Positions 47,215 through 58,610 of a DNA stretch of 64,000 nt are shown piece by piece (position 1 is the first letter of the stretch; each line of letters begins with the position of its first letter). Below the pieces are notes generated by a model. It searched no databases, was not told the origin of the DNA, and saw only the letters and a list, made by a program, of their open reading frames with translations. Where the stretch lies: contig OX344763.1 of NCBI GenBank assembly GCA_947034895.1, positions 63,197,093 to 63,261,092 on the forward strand, given 5' to 3'. Made by a program: the position numbers and the translations under genes. The DNA comes from Rhytidiadelphus loreus (lineage: Eukaryota; Streptophyta; Bryopsida; Hypnales; Hylocomiaceae).

Positions 47215-50200
47215 TTGAGAGAAGTACAAAATCGTTCTTTGAATTTCTCAGTCCCTTTGGGCTGTGATGATACATTCATTTCATGCATTTCAATTGCCGT
47301 TACTTGGATGGTGCATCGTCAAGGTGGTAATCTATTATTTCCGAGGTTTGCACGGCGAGTTAGAATGGCATTTGATTCAATGGTAGTTGTGAGGGCACTT
47401 GGAGTCTTCGTTCCAATCTCTTTTCTTGTTGGTGACATCGGATATGCGGTAGTGAGTTCATCTCGATTGAGCTCTCGCTTTCTTCTTACGGAGAACTCCC
47501 TGGAAATTGATGAGGAGGTTATTGATAATTCGAGTGGGGACGTTACGCATACAGTGGGTCAGGAGGTCGTCATCGTTGGCCCTATTAGGCATTGGAATTT
47601 GCGTCCAGGCCGGTATTTAGCGTATGGATTACCTCTATCCGTTGATGGAACTTTCACTCTAGGAGGTACTACAAGAGTTTCTAGCACTAGCAATTTACAG
47701 ACACCGTTGTTGAATACTGTGAAGATTGAGCCTGGAATTGATGTCATTCACATTGACAACCATGATTCTGATGGCTCGGCGCCACGTTCCAAACCCTTGA
47801 AATCTGGTTCTTCTCCTTTAGTTCATGGGCTTAAAATGTCTTCTTCCCTTTCTCCAGCCTCTATGGCACCTTCTTCATCTTCTCAGCAACCCTCTATCAT
47901 TCCTTATCTACAGAAGTTAGTCCGTACAAAGGGGTCTCGAAATCCGTTTAAAAAGGTCGATTGGAATGTAATTCGAGTGTTCGTTGTCCATTTTGTTCCT
48001 TCTTTGTATAACGGTGATGTGATATTTGAATTGCCCGTACTTCGAGATCACTCTGGGTTTTACTCTCAAGCAAAGCTTCTCGCTGGAATGGAGAAGCGCT
48101 ACGATGGTCACGTCTGGTCAAATCTGCATACAACAAACATCAAGAATGGAGACGGTCTGACATTTAGATTATCATCTTGTGTGGGTCATCTTCGCTGTGT
48201 GAACTCATCTTGTGACTACCTAACTCGTGAGCACCATGTAGCCCTCATCAATGAGACCGAATGGGATGGTTGTTCTCCTGTTCCATTTGAGGTTCAAGGT
48301 AGCCCTCCACCGGAATCAACGATCATGTGCAAGATTTGTTGCATTGCTCCATCTTGTATCCGTACTTGTCCTGCCAAAGTATATTACATAGTTGGCTCAG
48401 CAGATATGACTCGAGCTTGTGTTCATTTTGGTTCTCATGATCATCTTGTGAGAGTTGGAGACTGTCGAGACTCGAAGGACAAGACTCGTTCTATGATTTC
48501 GGATCAAGTTGAGCGAAATCCATTTGCAACAAATTCTGCTATCATCTTAGAAGCAAGCAAGGAGTTCTTGGGAGGGATGCTTCTCCGAGCGGAAGGTGCT
48601 GCGCCCACTGCATTTGGAATACATGAATTGACGCCAGTTCTCGAGAAATGCAAATTCATGAGTTCCCCAAATATTCGAAACGAAGTCACCACATTCAAGT
48701 ACTTCCGCTGTTTTGGAGTCATGGACAGCATCACGAAACTTCGGGGTTGCAGCAATTGGGCATTTGTTCAAGAGAACAAATTCCCTGGGTAGGGATCTGA
48801 CTCTGATAAAGTGTTTGTGTTCAAAATGTCAGAGGTTGGTCTTGGGAGTGGCGTAGACCTAGTAATGCGCATGCAGCCGAGAAGAGACTTAGAAGATGGT
48901 TGGATCATGTTCGATCATGTGAGGCGGGTGAAACAGTGGACAACAATAGCATATCATGTTTATGACACGACATATTGTCGTATAATGACTATTGCGGTGT
49001 CGGATATGCAATCAGAAGATGTAGTTGCTCAGTGCGCATTTTGGAAGAATTTGAACACCATTATGGGCAGACATGGAATTCCATTGCCTTACTTCAAGGG
49101 TTTCATGGCTGATTCGGCACAAGCGAATTGGAATGTGGTGAGGATTGTTTATGGCAGTGGTGATCCTGCTGCACCCATGTCGAATAGGGAGTGCACATGT
49201 TTATTTCACTGGACTCAGTCGTTGGAGAAACACACTAAAGCGGACATTCGCGGTGACCTCCAAGATCAACATCGGAAGTTGTGCAAACAGTATAAAGATG
49301 CAAACTCCTTAGAGGAGTCAGAAATTAGGTTCCATGCCATTCGAACATGGTGGCATTCTTCAGGAACCACAACAAAGGATGGTCTTCGCCGACTGGAGTT
49401 GTGGTTAGCCTTCTGGCATTTCAGATACAGACAGTGGGGAGCCTTCATGGACACTGTGAGTTTTTTTACTTTATGAACTAAGTTTGTTCACTCGTGCACT
49501 TCACTACCTAGTTTCTTACTTCAGTGGTTTAGATGACCTTCATTGGGTGTCTTTTTTAATTATAGTTGCTGCTGTATGTTTGATGAGTACCACATCCATT
49601 AATGTGGAACCCCGAACTCTAAGCCCCTACATACTTCTCTGCCTTTATTGCCAATATGACTAACGTCAACTTTGTGGTACAGGGATTGTCTCAAAATGAA
49701 CTCGTGCAGGTTCCTACTTGCAACCTTGCTGAGACGGTCCATAATAAATGGATGCAACAATCAGGAAAACGTGGGAATGATTTGTACGTAGCTACTGTGG
49801 ATGATTATGTTAGGGCGTTCATGCAGATGGTTAGATACTATCAATTTTTGAAAGGTGAGAGACTAGGTAATGGTCCAGGAAAAGAAGAACTACTGCTCCG
49901 TTCCGCCCAAAGGTACGCTCAACATACCGGTAATCCAAAGGGCCTAAACAATGTCATGGCAACAGTGCCAGGCATTGGAAAATATTGCAATTGACAGCCT
50001 CATTTAGAAGGTAAAGAAGTTTTTGGATCAGAGAAGCGAATGCCCAATCTTCCACCTGGTTTTGAGCAAGATTTACACCGACCTGACAAAGTAAATTTCT
50101 CTCGACCCCGAGTAGGAACGAGGAGCACCCATGCCCACGTATTACGTACTAGCTTGGAGACCATTACTGAAGATGTGTTGCCTCCGGCTAATTATGAGGA

Positions 50201-51152
50201 TACGGTATTCTTGGAGTCCCGTGAGCCAGTGTCAACATGTGAAGCAGTTGGAGACTCTCGAGTGAAAAGGGTTCAAGAAACAACTTGTGTCGAGTCGGAA
50301 TGGCATATTGCCCGCTTGAGCAAGATGTCGTCAAAGGCATGTTTTGCATTGCAAGCGATTACTAGAAAAAAGTGCATAGCAAAGATAGTGCAAGGCAATA
50401 GGGGAACCGCTGCACCTACATACACAGGCAATATGGACAATTACAAGAAGAATAGAATTGAGAAGATGCAATTCTTCTTTTGCAACGACGACATCTCGCG
50501 ATGCATGAAGGGTTCACTTCGAAAGTGGGTTCTCTCAAAATCGGAAGTGCTAGACATTTGGCCAGTACAAGTGGGAACTAGTCTTACGCCCAAGGAAATT
50601 TTGGACCTCCAGAATGCAGGTTTCTGTCTACCGCAATGTCTTGAAATATCTCCCCGCAGGCTATTTGGAAACCATGTTGTACCAGCTGATATTTCGGGAG
50701 TTCGAGTTCCAAACTCTCCCACAGAGCATCCAAGTACAAGGTCAAGTAAGAAAATTTGGAGAAACCCCAAATCCCCTACAACTAAACAAGCAAACAACTG
50801 CGCTTCAGCACTTACCTTGAAGGCAGTGGTTCGTCAAGTCACTATGGTACCGGAGCCCAGCTTTGGATGCATCATCATCCTTGACTCAAGTACATCGCTT
50901 GTCATTGAACAGTACATGATCAGTATAGGATCATTCCCTGATTGTTCTTGCCCTAATTTTAAGGAGATGTCAACAAAGGCTTTAGGAAAAAGAGGACAAT
51001 GGGCAAATTGTAAGCATTTGTACTTCTTGTTTGTTGGTGTCTGCCAATTACATGCAGAAGTAGATGTGTTTATTCATGCTCCAAGCTTTAGCTTTGACGA
51101 GGTGAAACGTCTTTTTCAGAGTGGCATCTTGAATCTGAGACACATTCAGTAG
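47215..51152 (+). pseudogene. MULE-type transposase with GCM/WRKY-like and SWIM zinc fingers
   Basis: One long frame with one GT-AG intron (49456-49682, phase 0) and two in-frame stops (TAG 48790-48792, TGA 49992-49994) but no frameshift. The N-terminal half has a GCM/WRKY-like DNA-binding domain: DGHVWSNLHTTNIKNGD, LRCVNSSCDYLTREHH and later Cys/His residues near CVHFGSHDH. The DDE part includes GWIMFDHVRR, YFKGFMADSAQANW and CTCLFHWTQSLEKHTK. The C-terminus has a SWIM finger, CSCPNFKEMS to WANCKHLYF (CxC...CxH). The start at 47215 is the open frame limit; an ATG-rich stretch near 47299-47370 is an alternative. Such proteins cut and paste elements with long terminal repeats, which fits its place in element III. 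Confidence 0.8.
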
Positions 51153-52760
51153 ATGTAAAAAGGTGTTTGCCACTAGAGATAGCTCAAAACACATGTGGGT
51201 GATGTTCTTCAAACGTGTTTCATGTAACCTTTGTAGTGAGACTAAAAGGGCCACTACTTGATCTGAGTTCTTATTTATTTTCTGGAAGTTGCAGAAGAAA
51301 TCGTGAGTGCCACTGTTTCTACCTCTAGTATCATCCATTTACATTTCTAAGTGTTATAAATGTTCATTACTGGTATTCAATATAGATATTGTCTCCCTAA
51401 AATTCAATTGAACAAATGCCTAATTGGAAACTGGAGATTGAAAATGGACTTCCAGAAAATTCAAGTTCTTGAATGATAATGCTAGGACTACGGGATGAGA
51501 TTATGCAAAAGGAGAGCACTATAAAGGAGCCTCTCGGTGCCGAGAGGTACATCATGGTACAATTAGGTTTGCATAGAACGTATCCTTTGAAGCTGTAAAT
51601 GAAGTAGAATTAGTTGTGGAAGACAATCCATTTATGATCACCTCCAGTACTTTTTAGTATAGTACAATTCTCTTTCTATACAATCCGAATGTGTAGTGAT
51701 GATCCTAAACCTTGGTTCCCAACCAAGGTCACAAGCATTTTCATTGTGTACATAGTTGTCAATATTGGAAGCACACCGTAGTCTTAAATTTGAGACCCGT
51801 ATGACCAATGTGGTATGAACTCAATTTCTAGCTGCACAGTCAAGTAAGTATTAGTTTTGAGAATGTAAATCTTAACAAATGTATCTAGGTTGAACTCTGA
51901 AGTACTCTTGAGATTCAGTAGCCTAAACAATTCTTACAAACATAAATGTGTATATATTTTGTACCATGGATGAGTGATCTCACGGTATTAGGTCCACGGT
52001 TATAGGTATACATTCTCACCTAAACCGCAGGGAATGGATCTTTTTGTGTCCTAAGTCCCGGAACCCTTAAATCCTAATGCAAAGTAACCGCGGATGATAG
52101 CAAAACACATGGTTTTCTGTCCACGGTGGATAGTCATATGCCAAGATACAAAGGATTCATGTATTAGACCACCCCTGAAGTTTAGTTCAAATCCATCACT
52201 AAGTCTTAGCGCAAAATAGTTGCTTGAACAATTAATTAAAAATTCTATCACTAAAACCCTAATTCAAATGTCTCTTGATGGTTACTTCTATAGAGGACTT
52301 CCATCCTCCCTAATACCAAATTGTATCATGCGTACAAGATATGATTAGAAATGAAATCACTATAATCTTAAACCACAAAAAACAAAACGTATGAATCCCA
52401 TTGTAGAAGGACCTGAATGTTATTATCACTATTGCAGGCAAGGTTGGGACCAAAAGAACTCACCGTTGCACCCCCACATTATAATCCTCAACTACATGTG
52501 GTCTGAACCTATCTAAAAAAATTTCACCCCTTCAAATGGTAGTCTAGTATAAATTAAAACATCTAAAGATCAAACACAGTTTCTGTTAGTTTTGTGAAAC
52601 TAACGACAATTCCCTAGAGCATGCTTATTTTGCCCAAAAATAGGCCAACAGTTCATCGATTGTAATGATATTATTGAAATCAGTGTGGAAGAATTCTTCA
52701 TCTTTAATCCTTTGCCCTATCATATATTACAACCCTATTCTGATATATATACGTACTCCC
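51153..52760. other. Non-coding right part of element III with one family III palindrome
   Basis: No gene is supported. At 51530-51547 the site CCTCTCGG-TG-CCGAGAGG matches the intron-1 family III sites and is the most complete of them. The rest is AT-rich. Confidence 0.6.
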
Positions 52761-53390
52761 TTTTTATCATTTTCTTTCATTCATATTTCTACCCAATTTC
52801 ATGTACTTCTTCAAGTCACGTGCATCCCCATTTTCCACCCATCATCATCCAGTTTGTAATCTTCTTTCATCCATTTTAACATCTAATTTCATCCATATCT
52901 GTCATCTACTGTCATCCATTGCTCTCATCTACTTTCATCCATTTTTTACATATATTCTCATCCACTGTTTTCATCTACTTTCATCTATTTTCTTCATCTA
53001 CTTTCATTCCTTTTTCCAATGGGATTCATCCATATTAACATCACTTTTCATTCACTTGTTGTGGTCATATTGAATGCCAACCAATTTATATACTTCTATA
53101 CATTTTCTAAAATCTACTAAAAATCACACTTGCTTTGACCTTCAGCTACTTTCTGAAATTTCATTCACCCCGGACCATTTGCAATTGTCCCACCAATTCT
53201 CCTCTCTTTCCCTACGAAAATGTCATCAAATGTTTTCATCCACCTCCTTACATCATTTGAATTATTTTTTTCATCTTTTTTCTAAAACATATTGACCTTA
53301 AACCCTGAAATCCACCTTCATTCAGTTTCTAAATTATTCTTTATACCATTTCATCAATTTTTTCCCTCCTTTTCATTTAATATAGAAGCT
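52760..53390. repeat. TTTCATCC minisatellite, right subterminal region of element III
   Basis: TTCATCCA/TTTCATCTACT-type units are the reverse complement of the left-end GGATGAAA units. Together they form long, diverged terminal inverted regions. Open frames here are repeat translations. Confidence 0.78.
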
Positions 53391-53424
53391 TCACGCTCCA
53401 TGCTCAAGCTCTACACTCGTGTAC

Positions 53425-53717
53425 TAGCTTCGTTGACCGGAACAATACTCTCAAGGAGTATCCACCTTTTGGATATCTCCTTGCCAGAGTCGTTTCCGGG
53501 AGGAACGGAATTAAATAAGGGGAAAGATGTTACTCCCCAATCGAAGAAGGAACAGAAGGCAGGGAGGACCGGATCGGCCGAGCACATTGAGTTGGATTCA
53601 TCACGAGAGCGACTGGATCCTGCTGCTAGCGAGAGGGCCAAGAACCTACAGGAAACCTTTGACAAGCTTCCGCCCGAGGTCATTAGTGTTACATTAAACG
53701 TGGATATGGGGGCTTAA
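53425..53717 (+). pseudogene. Retroelement gag-like C-terminal fragment
   Basis: The frame reads LASLTGTILSRS, LPESFPGGTELNKG, a charged linker and LQETFDKLPPEVISVTLN, and ends at 53715-53717. It resumes retroelement-type sequence directly after the right end of element III. It may be the other half of the gag-like region ending at 38492, but without a target-site duplication I cannot show that they were joined. Confidence 0.4.
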
Positions 53718-54950
53718 TTTTGTAAATTGTTAGTTAGGAACCGGACCGGATTAGATCCTGGTCGGTTAGGTAGGGACCAGACTAGGTTAGTACCCGGTTT
53801 GCTAGGGTTTAGTACCGGATTAGATCCGGTTTTGCCAACGAGGCTTATCTCGAAAGTTCTGCGAGGGATTTCTAGGGTGCTTTTCGCTTTTTGGATCTTT
53901 ATAGTGTATATAAAATCATTCTCTACGAAGGAGAATGGGAGTCATTCCTTTTGTTGAAGTTCTTTTGTGTATTCTATTTGCTCCTTGTTTTGTGTTCTCC
54001 TGTGTTTGGCAGGGCAGTTTAGTGAGGAGTTAGGAGCGCACTTAGAGTTTTGATTAGGATTTCTCCCCTTGGTGTTCTTGTTTTGGTTTTGAGTACATGA
54101 GGGCGGGTAAGTAAAAGTTGGGAGTATATTCCAATGCCTCAGTTTTGCTAAGAATTAGTATTCCGGTTGAGAGAGCCGTTGTTAGGCTAGGCGAATAGGG
54201 AGGGATTTCTTAGGCGCGCTAGAACTCCTGGGTGGGAAATCTGGTTGAGTGCCCAAATTCTTATGAGGTCTCATTGTTGTCGCAACGAACGGAAGAATCT
54301 TAGTTGAAGCAAGAATGGACGGATAGACTTGCAACCACCTAGCTTCATACGGCTGGAACTTGGCATCAAGGTCGTTGTAGTATGAGCAGATCGTACGGGG
54401 GGTCTTTGTGTGATTTGTAATCTAGATTATTTTCTGAGTTACTATGAAGAATCAAACTGGATCCGGATTAGAGTAGGAGACTGGAGGATAGGACAGTGGG
54501 TCTTCAGCCACTATAAGTCATGGAAGGAGCGGCGGGCCTGCCACTCTCAAAATCAAGTAGCAAACCCTCTGATGGTAAAATAGAGGTTAAATTAAACTAG
54601 ATAGGTTACTTGAGTGAGTGGAATTAGACCAGAACGGATAGGTCTAAGAGTGGTACCCAGGACCGAAAGTTAGGAAGTCCTGGTTTTGTTGCAGATTGAT
54701 GGACCGGATTACTTCCTGGTCCGGATTATGTCTTGGATCGGAAGTTGAAGAGAGTCTAGGAGTAATTTCTGTTGGTTGTGTTGTTTTCCGGTTGTAGTAG
54801 TAGGACTGGAAAGGTGGAGTTTGAGACTAACTGAGCTTAGAATTATAAATAGGATAGGTACTTCACAGAATCTCGTGGGTTCGATCTTTAGAGTCACTTT
54901 TGTTATGCTCTAGAGTGGTTTTTGGGAGTATAATAGGGAAATTGCTTATC
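53718..54950 (+). other. Retroelement 3' or LTR-like non-coding region
   Basis: Dense in ACCGGATT-type strings (GGACCGGATT, ATCCGGTT), like the putative LTR at 36.5-37.1 kb. No open frame is convincing. It probably derives from the same class of retroelement. Confidence 0.45.
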
Positions 54951-54952
54951 CT

Positions 54953-55315
54953 GTGCTGCGACACCATCCCGTCCGCTGTCCTCGCCTTCCGTCCGCCCGT
55001 TCGCGCCGTCTCGTCCGCGGTCCACGCTTTCCGTCTGTCATCTGCGCCATCTCATTTGTCATCCGCGCTTTCCGTCCGCCGTCCGCGCCTTCCGTCTACC
55101 TGACAACGGCTCCTGTCCACCCACGCACGCCTTCCGTCTGCCGTCCGCAGTGTTCGCCCGCCCGCTTAATCGCGCTGACCGCCATCCGCACCGTCCGTCT
55201 GTCCGCTCATCCGCGTCGTCCAAACGGCCGACGGATGCCGTCCACATCATCCGCATGTCCCGAAAATCTGGATGTGTGGACGTCCAAAAAATGGACGTGA
55301 TTTTGCCCCGGACAT
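54953..55315. repeat. CCGTCCGC-rich low-complexity block
   Basis: Repeated CCGTCCGC, CTTCCGTCTG and TCCGCGCC strings form a sharply GC-rich block beside AT-rich sequence. Open frames in several phases are Arg/Pro/Ser translations of the repeat and are not genes. It borders the inverted element II fragment. Confidence 0.65.
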
Positions 55316-55329
55316 TGAAATTTGTCAAC

Positions 55330-57350
55330 CCTGCTGCCATTGGATATAGAGTACAAACGGTCCATGAGAAAATTATATATTACATGCTCTTAAAATGAGT
55401 TTTAGGATACAAAACTGAGATAAAAAAATTTAAACTCTATAGCCTACACCCCTTGGGAATGGTGGTCCGCAAAAAATGAATGCTATATCTACAAAACTCA
55501 ACACTTGCCGCACAACCACTCAAATCAGCTCGATTTGAGCTGAAACTACAAAACAATGAACGGATGATCATTGGACACAACCTACTAGTGGATCATCGGC
55601 GAGTAGCACACCACTTCCAACTTCCACGTCAAAAGCATCCACAGTCAGGTTGTATCCAACCATTGCAAATTCCGTCACGGTCGATGAAGCCACTTCCAAT
55701 CCACCTAGGGGCTCATCTGATGGTGAGTCATGTATAGTAGCTGACGCCGACAGATCATCCGTCGGAGGAAGAGGTGGAGAATGTGGTGCATTGACAGGTA
55801 GAGGTGGGCATTGGCTCAGTGGCTCCGGATGGCTTGATGCTCCACTGACGTTGGACGTAGTCGGATGTTCTCCGAGCAACAACTGTGGTGACGACTCCAG
55901 CGGCACAATTGAAGCTATCAACGGAATCACATTCCTTATCAATAGGGCCTGAAAGAAGTCCCTATTCGTCTGAGACTCGTTCTGCATCCACTGTTGCGTA
56001 CTTTTATGCATTTGCATGTTGAGTACCCGTTGTTCCGCTTGTTCTGCTTACAATGTCACAAGAGCGAGCTCTGTTCGCTTCTGCGACAATTCATTTTGCT
56101 CCTGCATTCTTGCGATGGCTTCGGCATTTCTCTGGTTAATATCCACCAGCTGCTTTACGACGCTAGCCATGGTATCTTGTTTCTGTCTCTTCTGCGCCCC
56201 CCAAATGGAGTTTGTGACGAAGGTGGCAGCATCGAGGAACCAAAGGATCTGAGGACATCGCTGAGCATGCGACTTGTAGGCGTTGGCATATCATCCAGCC
56301 ACTCGACTTCCATCAAATCAATGTCTTCCCCATCGTCTGCGTCATTCGAAGATAACTCCTCAACATCGTCGACTACTGGAGTAGGTGGCCTCTTCAAGTG
56401 AGTGCGAGGCGACTCCTAATTGAATCGCAATATATGGCGTGACGATGAAGGGGTCTAGGATCTTGGAGGAATGATGGATGATTTCACAAGATATCCACTC
56501 TCCAAGAAATCCGACTTGTCTAAATTCAATGCCTTAGTATAGATATCCTGCCACCAGGATCCGAGCTTTGATGGACCTGATGCATAAACATCAACCAAAC
56601 TCATCTACACGACCGAACAACAAATGTGAGATGAAGGGTAGAATCATGTACCAAATCAGCTCGAGTCGAGCTGATCATACATATGAAACAACAACAATGA
56701 TCATAAGTCAATACAATCACCATGACAAAATTGGTTGCGACCATTATTTCAGGACTAGTTCGTACCATAGCAGTGCATGTAAATTTGCCTCCTGCAAATC
56801 TTGATAATACGCACATGCTCAGATTGCAGAACTTCTTAATGAGCCATAGATAAAATTCCATCCATAATTTCGTATTGTAAATACGGTACTCAAGCTCGAT
56901 GTATACCTTTGCCTTCATATAGCAAGTAGTTTCAGGGCACCCGAATTCTTCTGGAATTTCAACAGGATTTGTATTGCTAGGGCATTGTAAAAATATGAGC
57001 AACACTTTCTTTGATGTCTTTGACACTGGAAGATTGCACAATCGATCGTTCTTGCCCGCACTATACAATGCAAAATCAGCAGTATATGAGCTCAGCACCT
57101 CGTTCAATTCTACGAAGCTTAGTATTTGAGCTTGCTCTTTTTCATCTGCACAGATGAAGAGCCACGACGGAACTTCTTCAAATGCCGGCTTCTTTGCTTT
57201 GCACAAAGATGTAATAACTTCAACAAAGAAAGGATTATCACCAATTGATTTATCCTTCTTCTCAATCCCCGGCAAGTTCTGAAAATCAATCACACCGAGG
57301 GCCATTCTCCTAGGTGTATCCAACACCCAGGCGTACTTCATCCATTCCAG
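55330..57350 (-). mobile_element. Inverted fragment of an element II relative (MTase-like gene, broken)
   Basis: Minus-strand sequence matches 22.09-24.08 kb throughout, including the intergenic part and both palindrome positions (56655-56675 in the intron, 55525-55545 after the gene). The MTase-like exon reads MKYAWVLDTPRRMALGVIDF from 57341, then MEFYLWLIKKF. The second exon follows from about 56605. It lacks the two TAG stops of the element II copy (both are CAG here) but has its own one-base deletion near 56195 and a TAA in the coiled coil. It breaks off at 57350 against gag-like sequence and at about 55330 beside the CCGTCCGC block. HAD gene and ends are absent. Confidence 0.8.
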
Positions 57351-58610
57351 CGAGAAGACGAGTCAACGGATTACGAGACCGGGTTGATCATGCTGCAATG
57401 CAACTGCACGGATGACGAGGAGTTGGAGACGCAGGAGTCTAAGAATGAGGACGAGGACGTCAAGCCAGAAGTGAAGGAAGAGAAGGTGGAGCCGGAACAG
57501 AAGCTGACACAAAGGGAGAAGCACAAACGGAAGGAGGCATCTGCAAGTCGAAGACAGAAGTCTACGGATCTGGCGGCCAGAGGTAAATTTTCGGGTCCCT
57601 TCCTCATACAGGATACAAAGGAATGGGAAGGACCACGCTTCTTCGAGTGCGGAGAAGAGTGGATCCGGACCGCAAAGATGTACCACGACAGGCTCGCGGA
57701 GATCGTACTCCGGTCCGCGGACGTGATGGACTGCAAACTGGAGAACCTTCTGGACGTGTTGAAGACGCTACCGCCCAAGTCGGAATGGAACGAGATGAGG
57801 ACAAAAATCCGGAAACTGAAGACGGAACAAGAGGAGCTCAAGGGAAAGCTGAGCTGGACGGAAGGGGAGCTGCACCACTCTCAAGAGGTGACGCAAAAGG
57901 CCTATCACGCGTTCTAGACCTTCCAGAAGTGGATGGTGAGTCCGGCTGACTTCTACCACAAGGTGGCCCTTTATGACGTAATACAGAAGACGTTTGCGGC
58001 CCTCACCAACACGAAGATCGTCCGGATTATGGTGGAAATGTCAAGCAGAATGGAGGCGTCGTTGAAGGAGTTCTGGTCTATGATAGCAAACCTGGATCCG
58101 AACAAGCCTCTCGACTTCGGTGGATTTCCGGAAGTCCCGGATGTCATCGCCACTCCGTCAACTCAACCCCCCATCTCACCCATCAAATGGCAAGGTCAGT
58201 TTGGATTGCTGATCAACATCGTCACCGGAGGATAGAGCCCGTCACTTCAGGATCTAGGTATGCCGGTCCGGAGTAGCCTGGACGCTTGAATCGAGCTTGT
58301 ACAAAATCCGGCGTGTACACACCCGGAGCAGTTTGAAGATATCGAACCGCCTCCGCCTGCCCCAATGCCGACGCCGGATCCGGTCCCCATTGAGCTCTCG
58401 GAGGAAGTAGAAGTAGAGGAGGATCCGCAATCTCTGGAGAAGGCGAACCGGACTTTAGTCCACACGGACGAGACGGATTCCAACAGTCCCCCAGTCCGAA
58501 AGACTTCCATCATCACTCGGGCATCACTCCGGACACCCCAAGGCAAGACTAGCACTCGGGGTCAGCTAAGGTTTGATAGTAGCTCCAAGAAACCGCGTAA
58601 GGGAAAGTAG
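57351..58610 (+). pseudogene. Gag-like retroelement region
   Basis: The frame starts at the junction (REDESTDYETG) and runs through a Glu/Lys-rich part, EWEGPRFFECGEEWIRTAK and a coiled coil (IRKLKTEQEELKGKL), to a TAG at 57915-57917. The next frames carry FYHKVALYDVIQKTF, a proline/acidic part and a basic end (SSKKPRKGK) at 58610. The CCGGA-rich style matches 37.1-38.5 kb. No knuckle, protease or RT follows. Confidence 0.45.

Larger units (their letters stand above)
38493..53424 (+). mobile_element. Element III: probable MULE transposon carrying a ParB-MTase gene
   Basis: Inverted termini match 15 of 17 bases: GTATACGAGCGTAGAGC at 38493-38509 and GTACACGAGTGTAGAGC on the minus strand at 53424-53408. 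Both ends continue into GGATGAAA-type minisatellites in inverted orientation (38.56-39.02 and 52.76-53.39 kb). Between them lie a MULE transposase on plus and a ParB-MTase gene on minus, transcribed away from each other. Retroelement sequence of similar style flanks both sides, which fits insertion into a retroelement. No clean 8-10 bp target-site duplication is visible, so the exact ends are tentative. Confidence 0.58.

Noticed and set aside
54900..55398. Arg/Pro-rich genes in the CCGTCCGC block
   Set aside because: Several overlapping phases are open at once because of the repeat; none has a recognisable feature.
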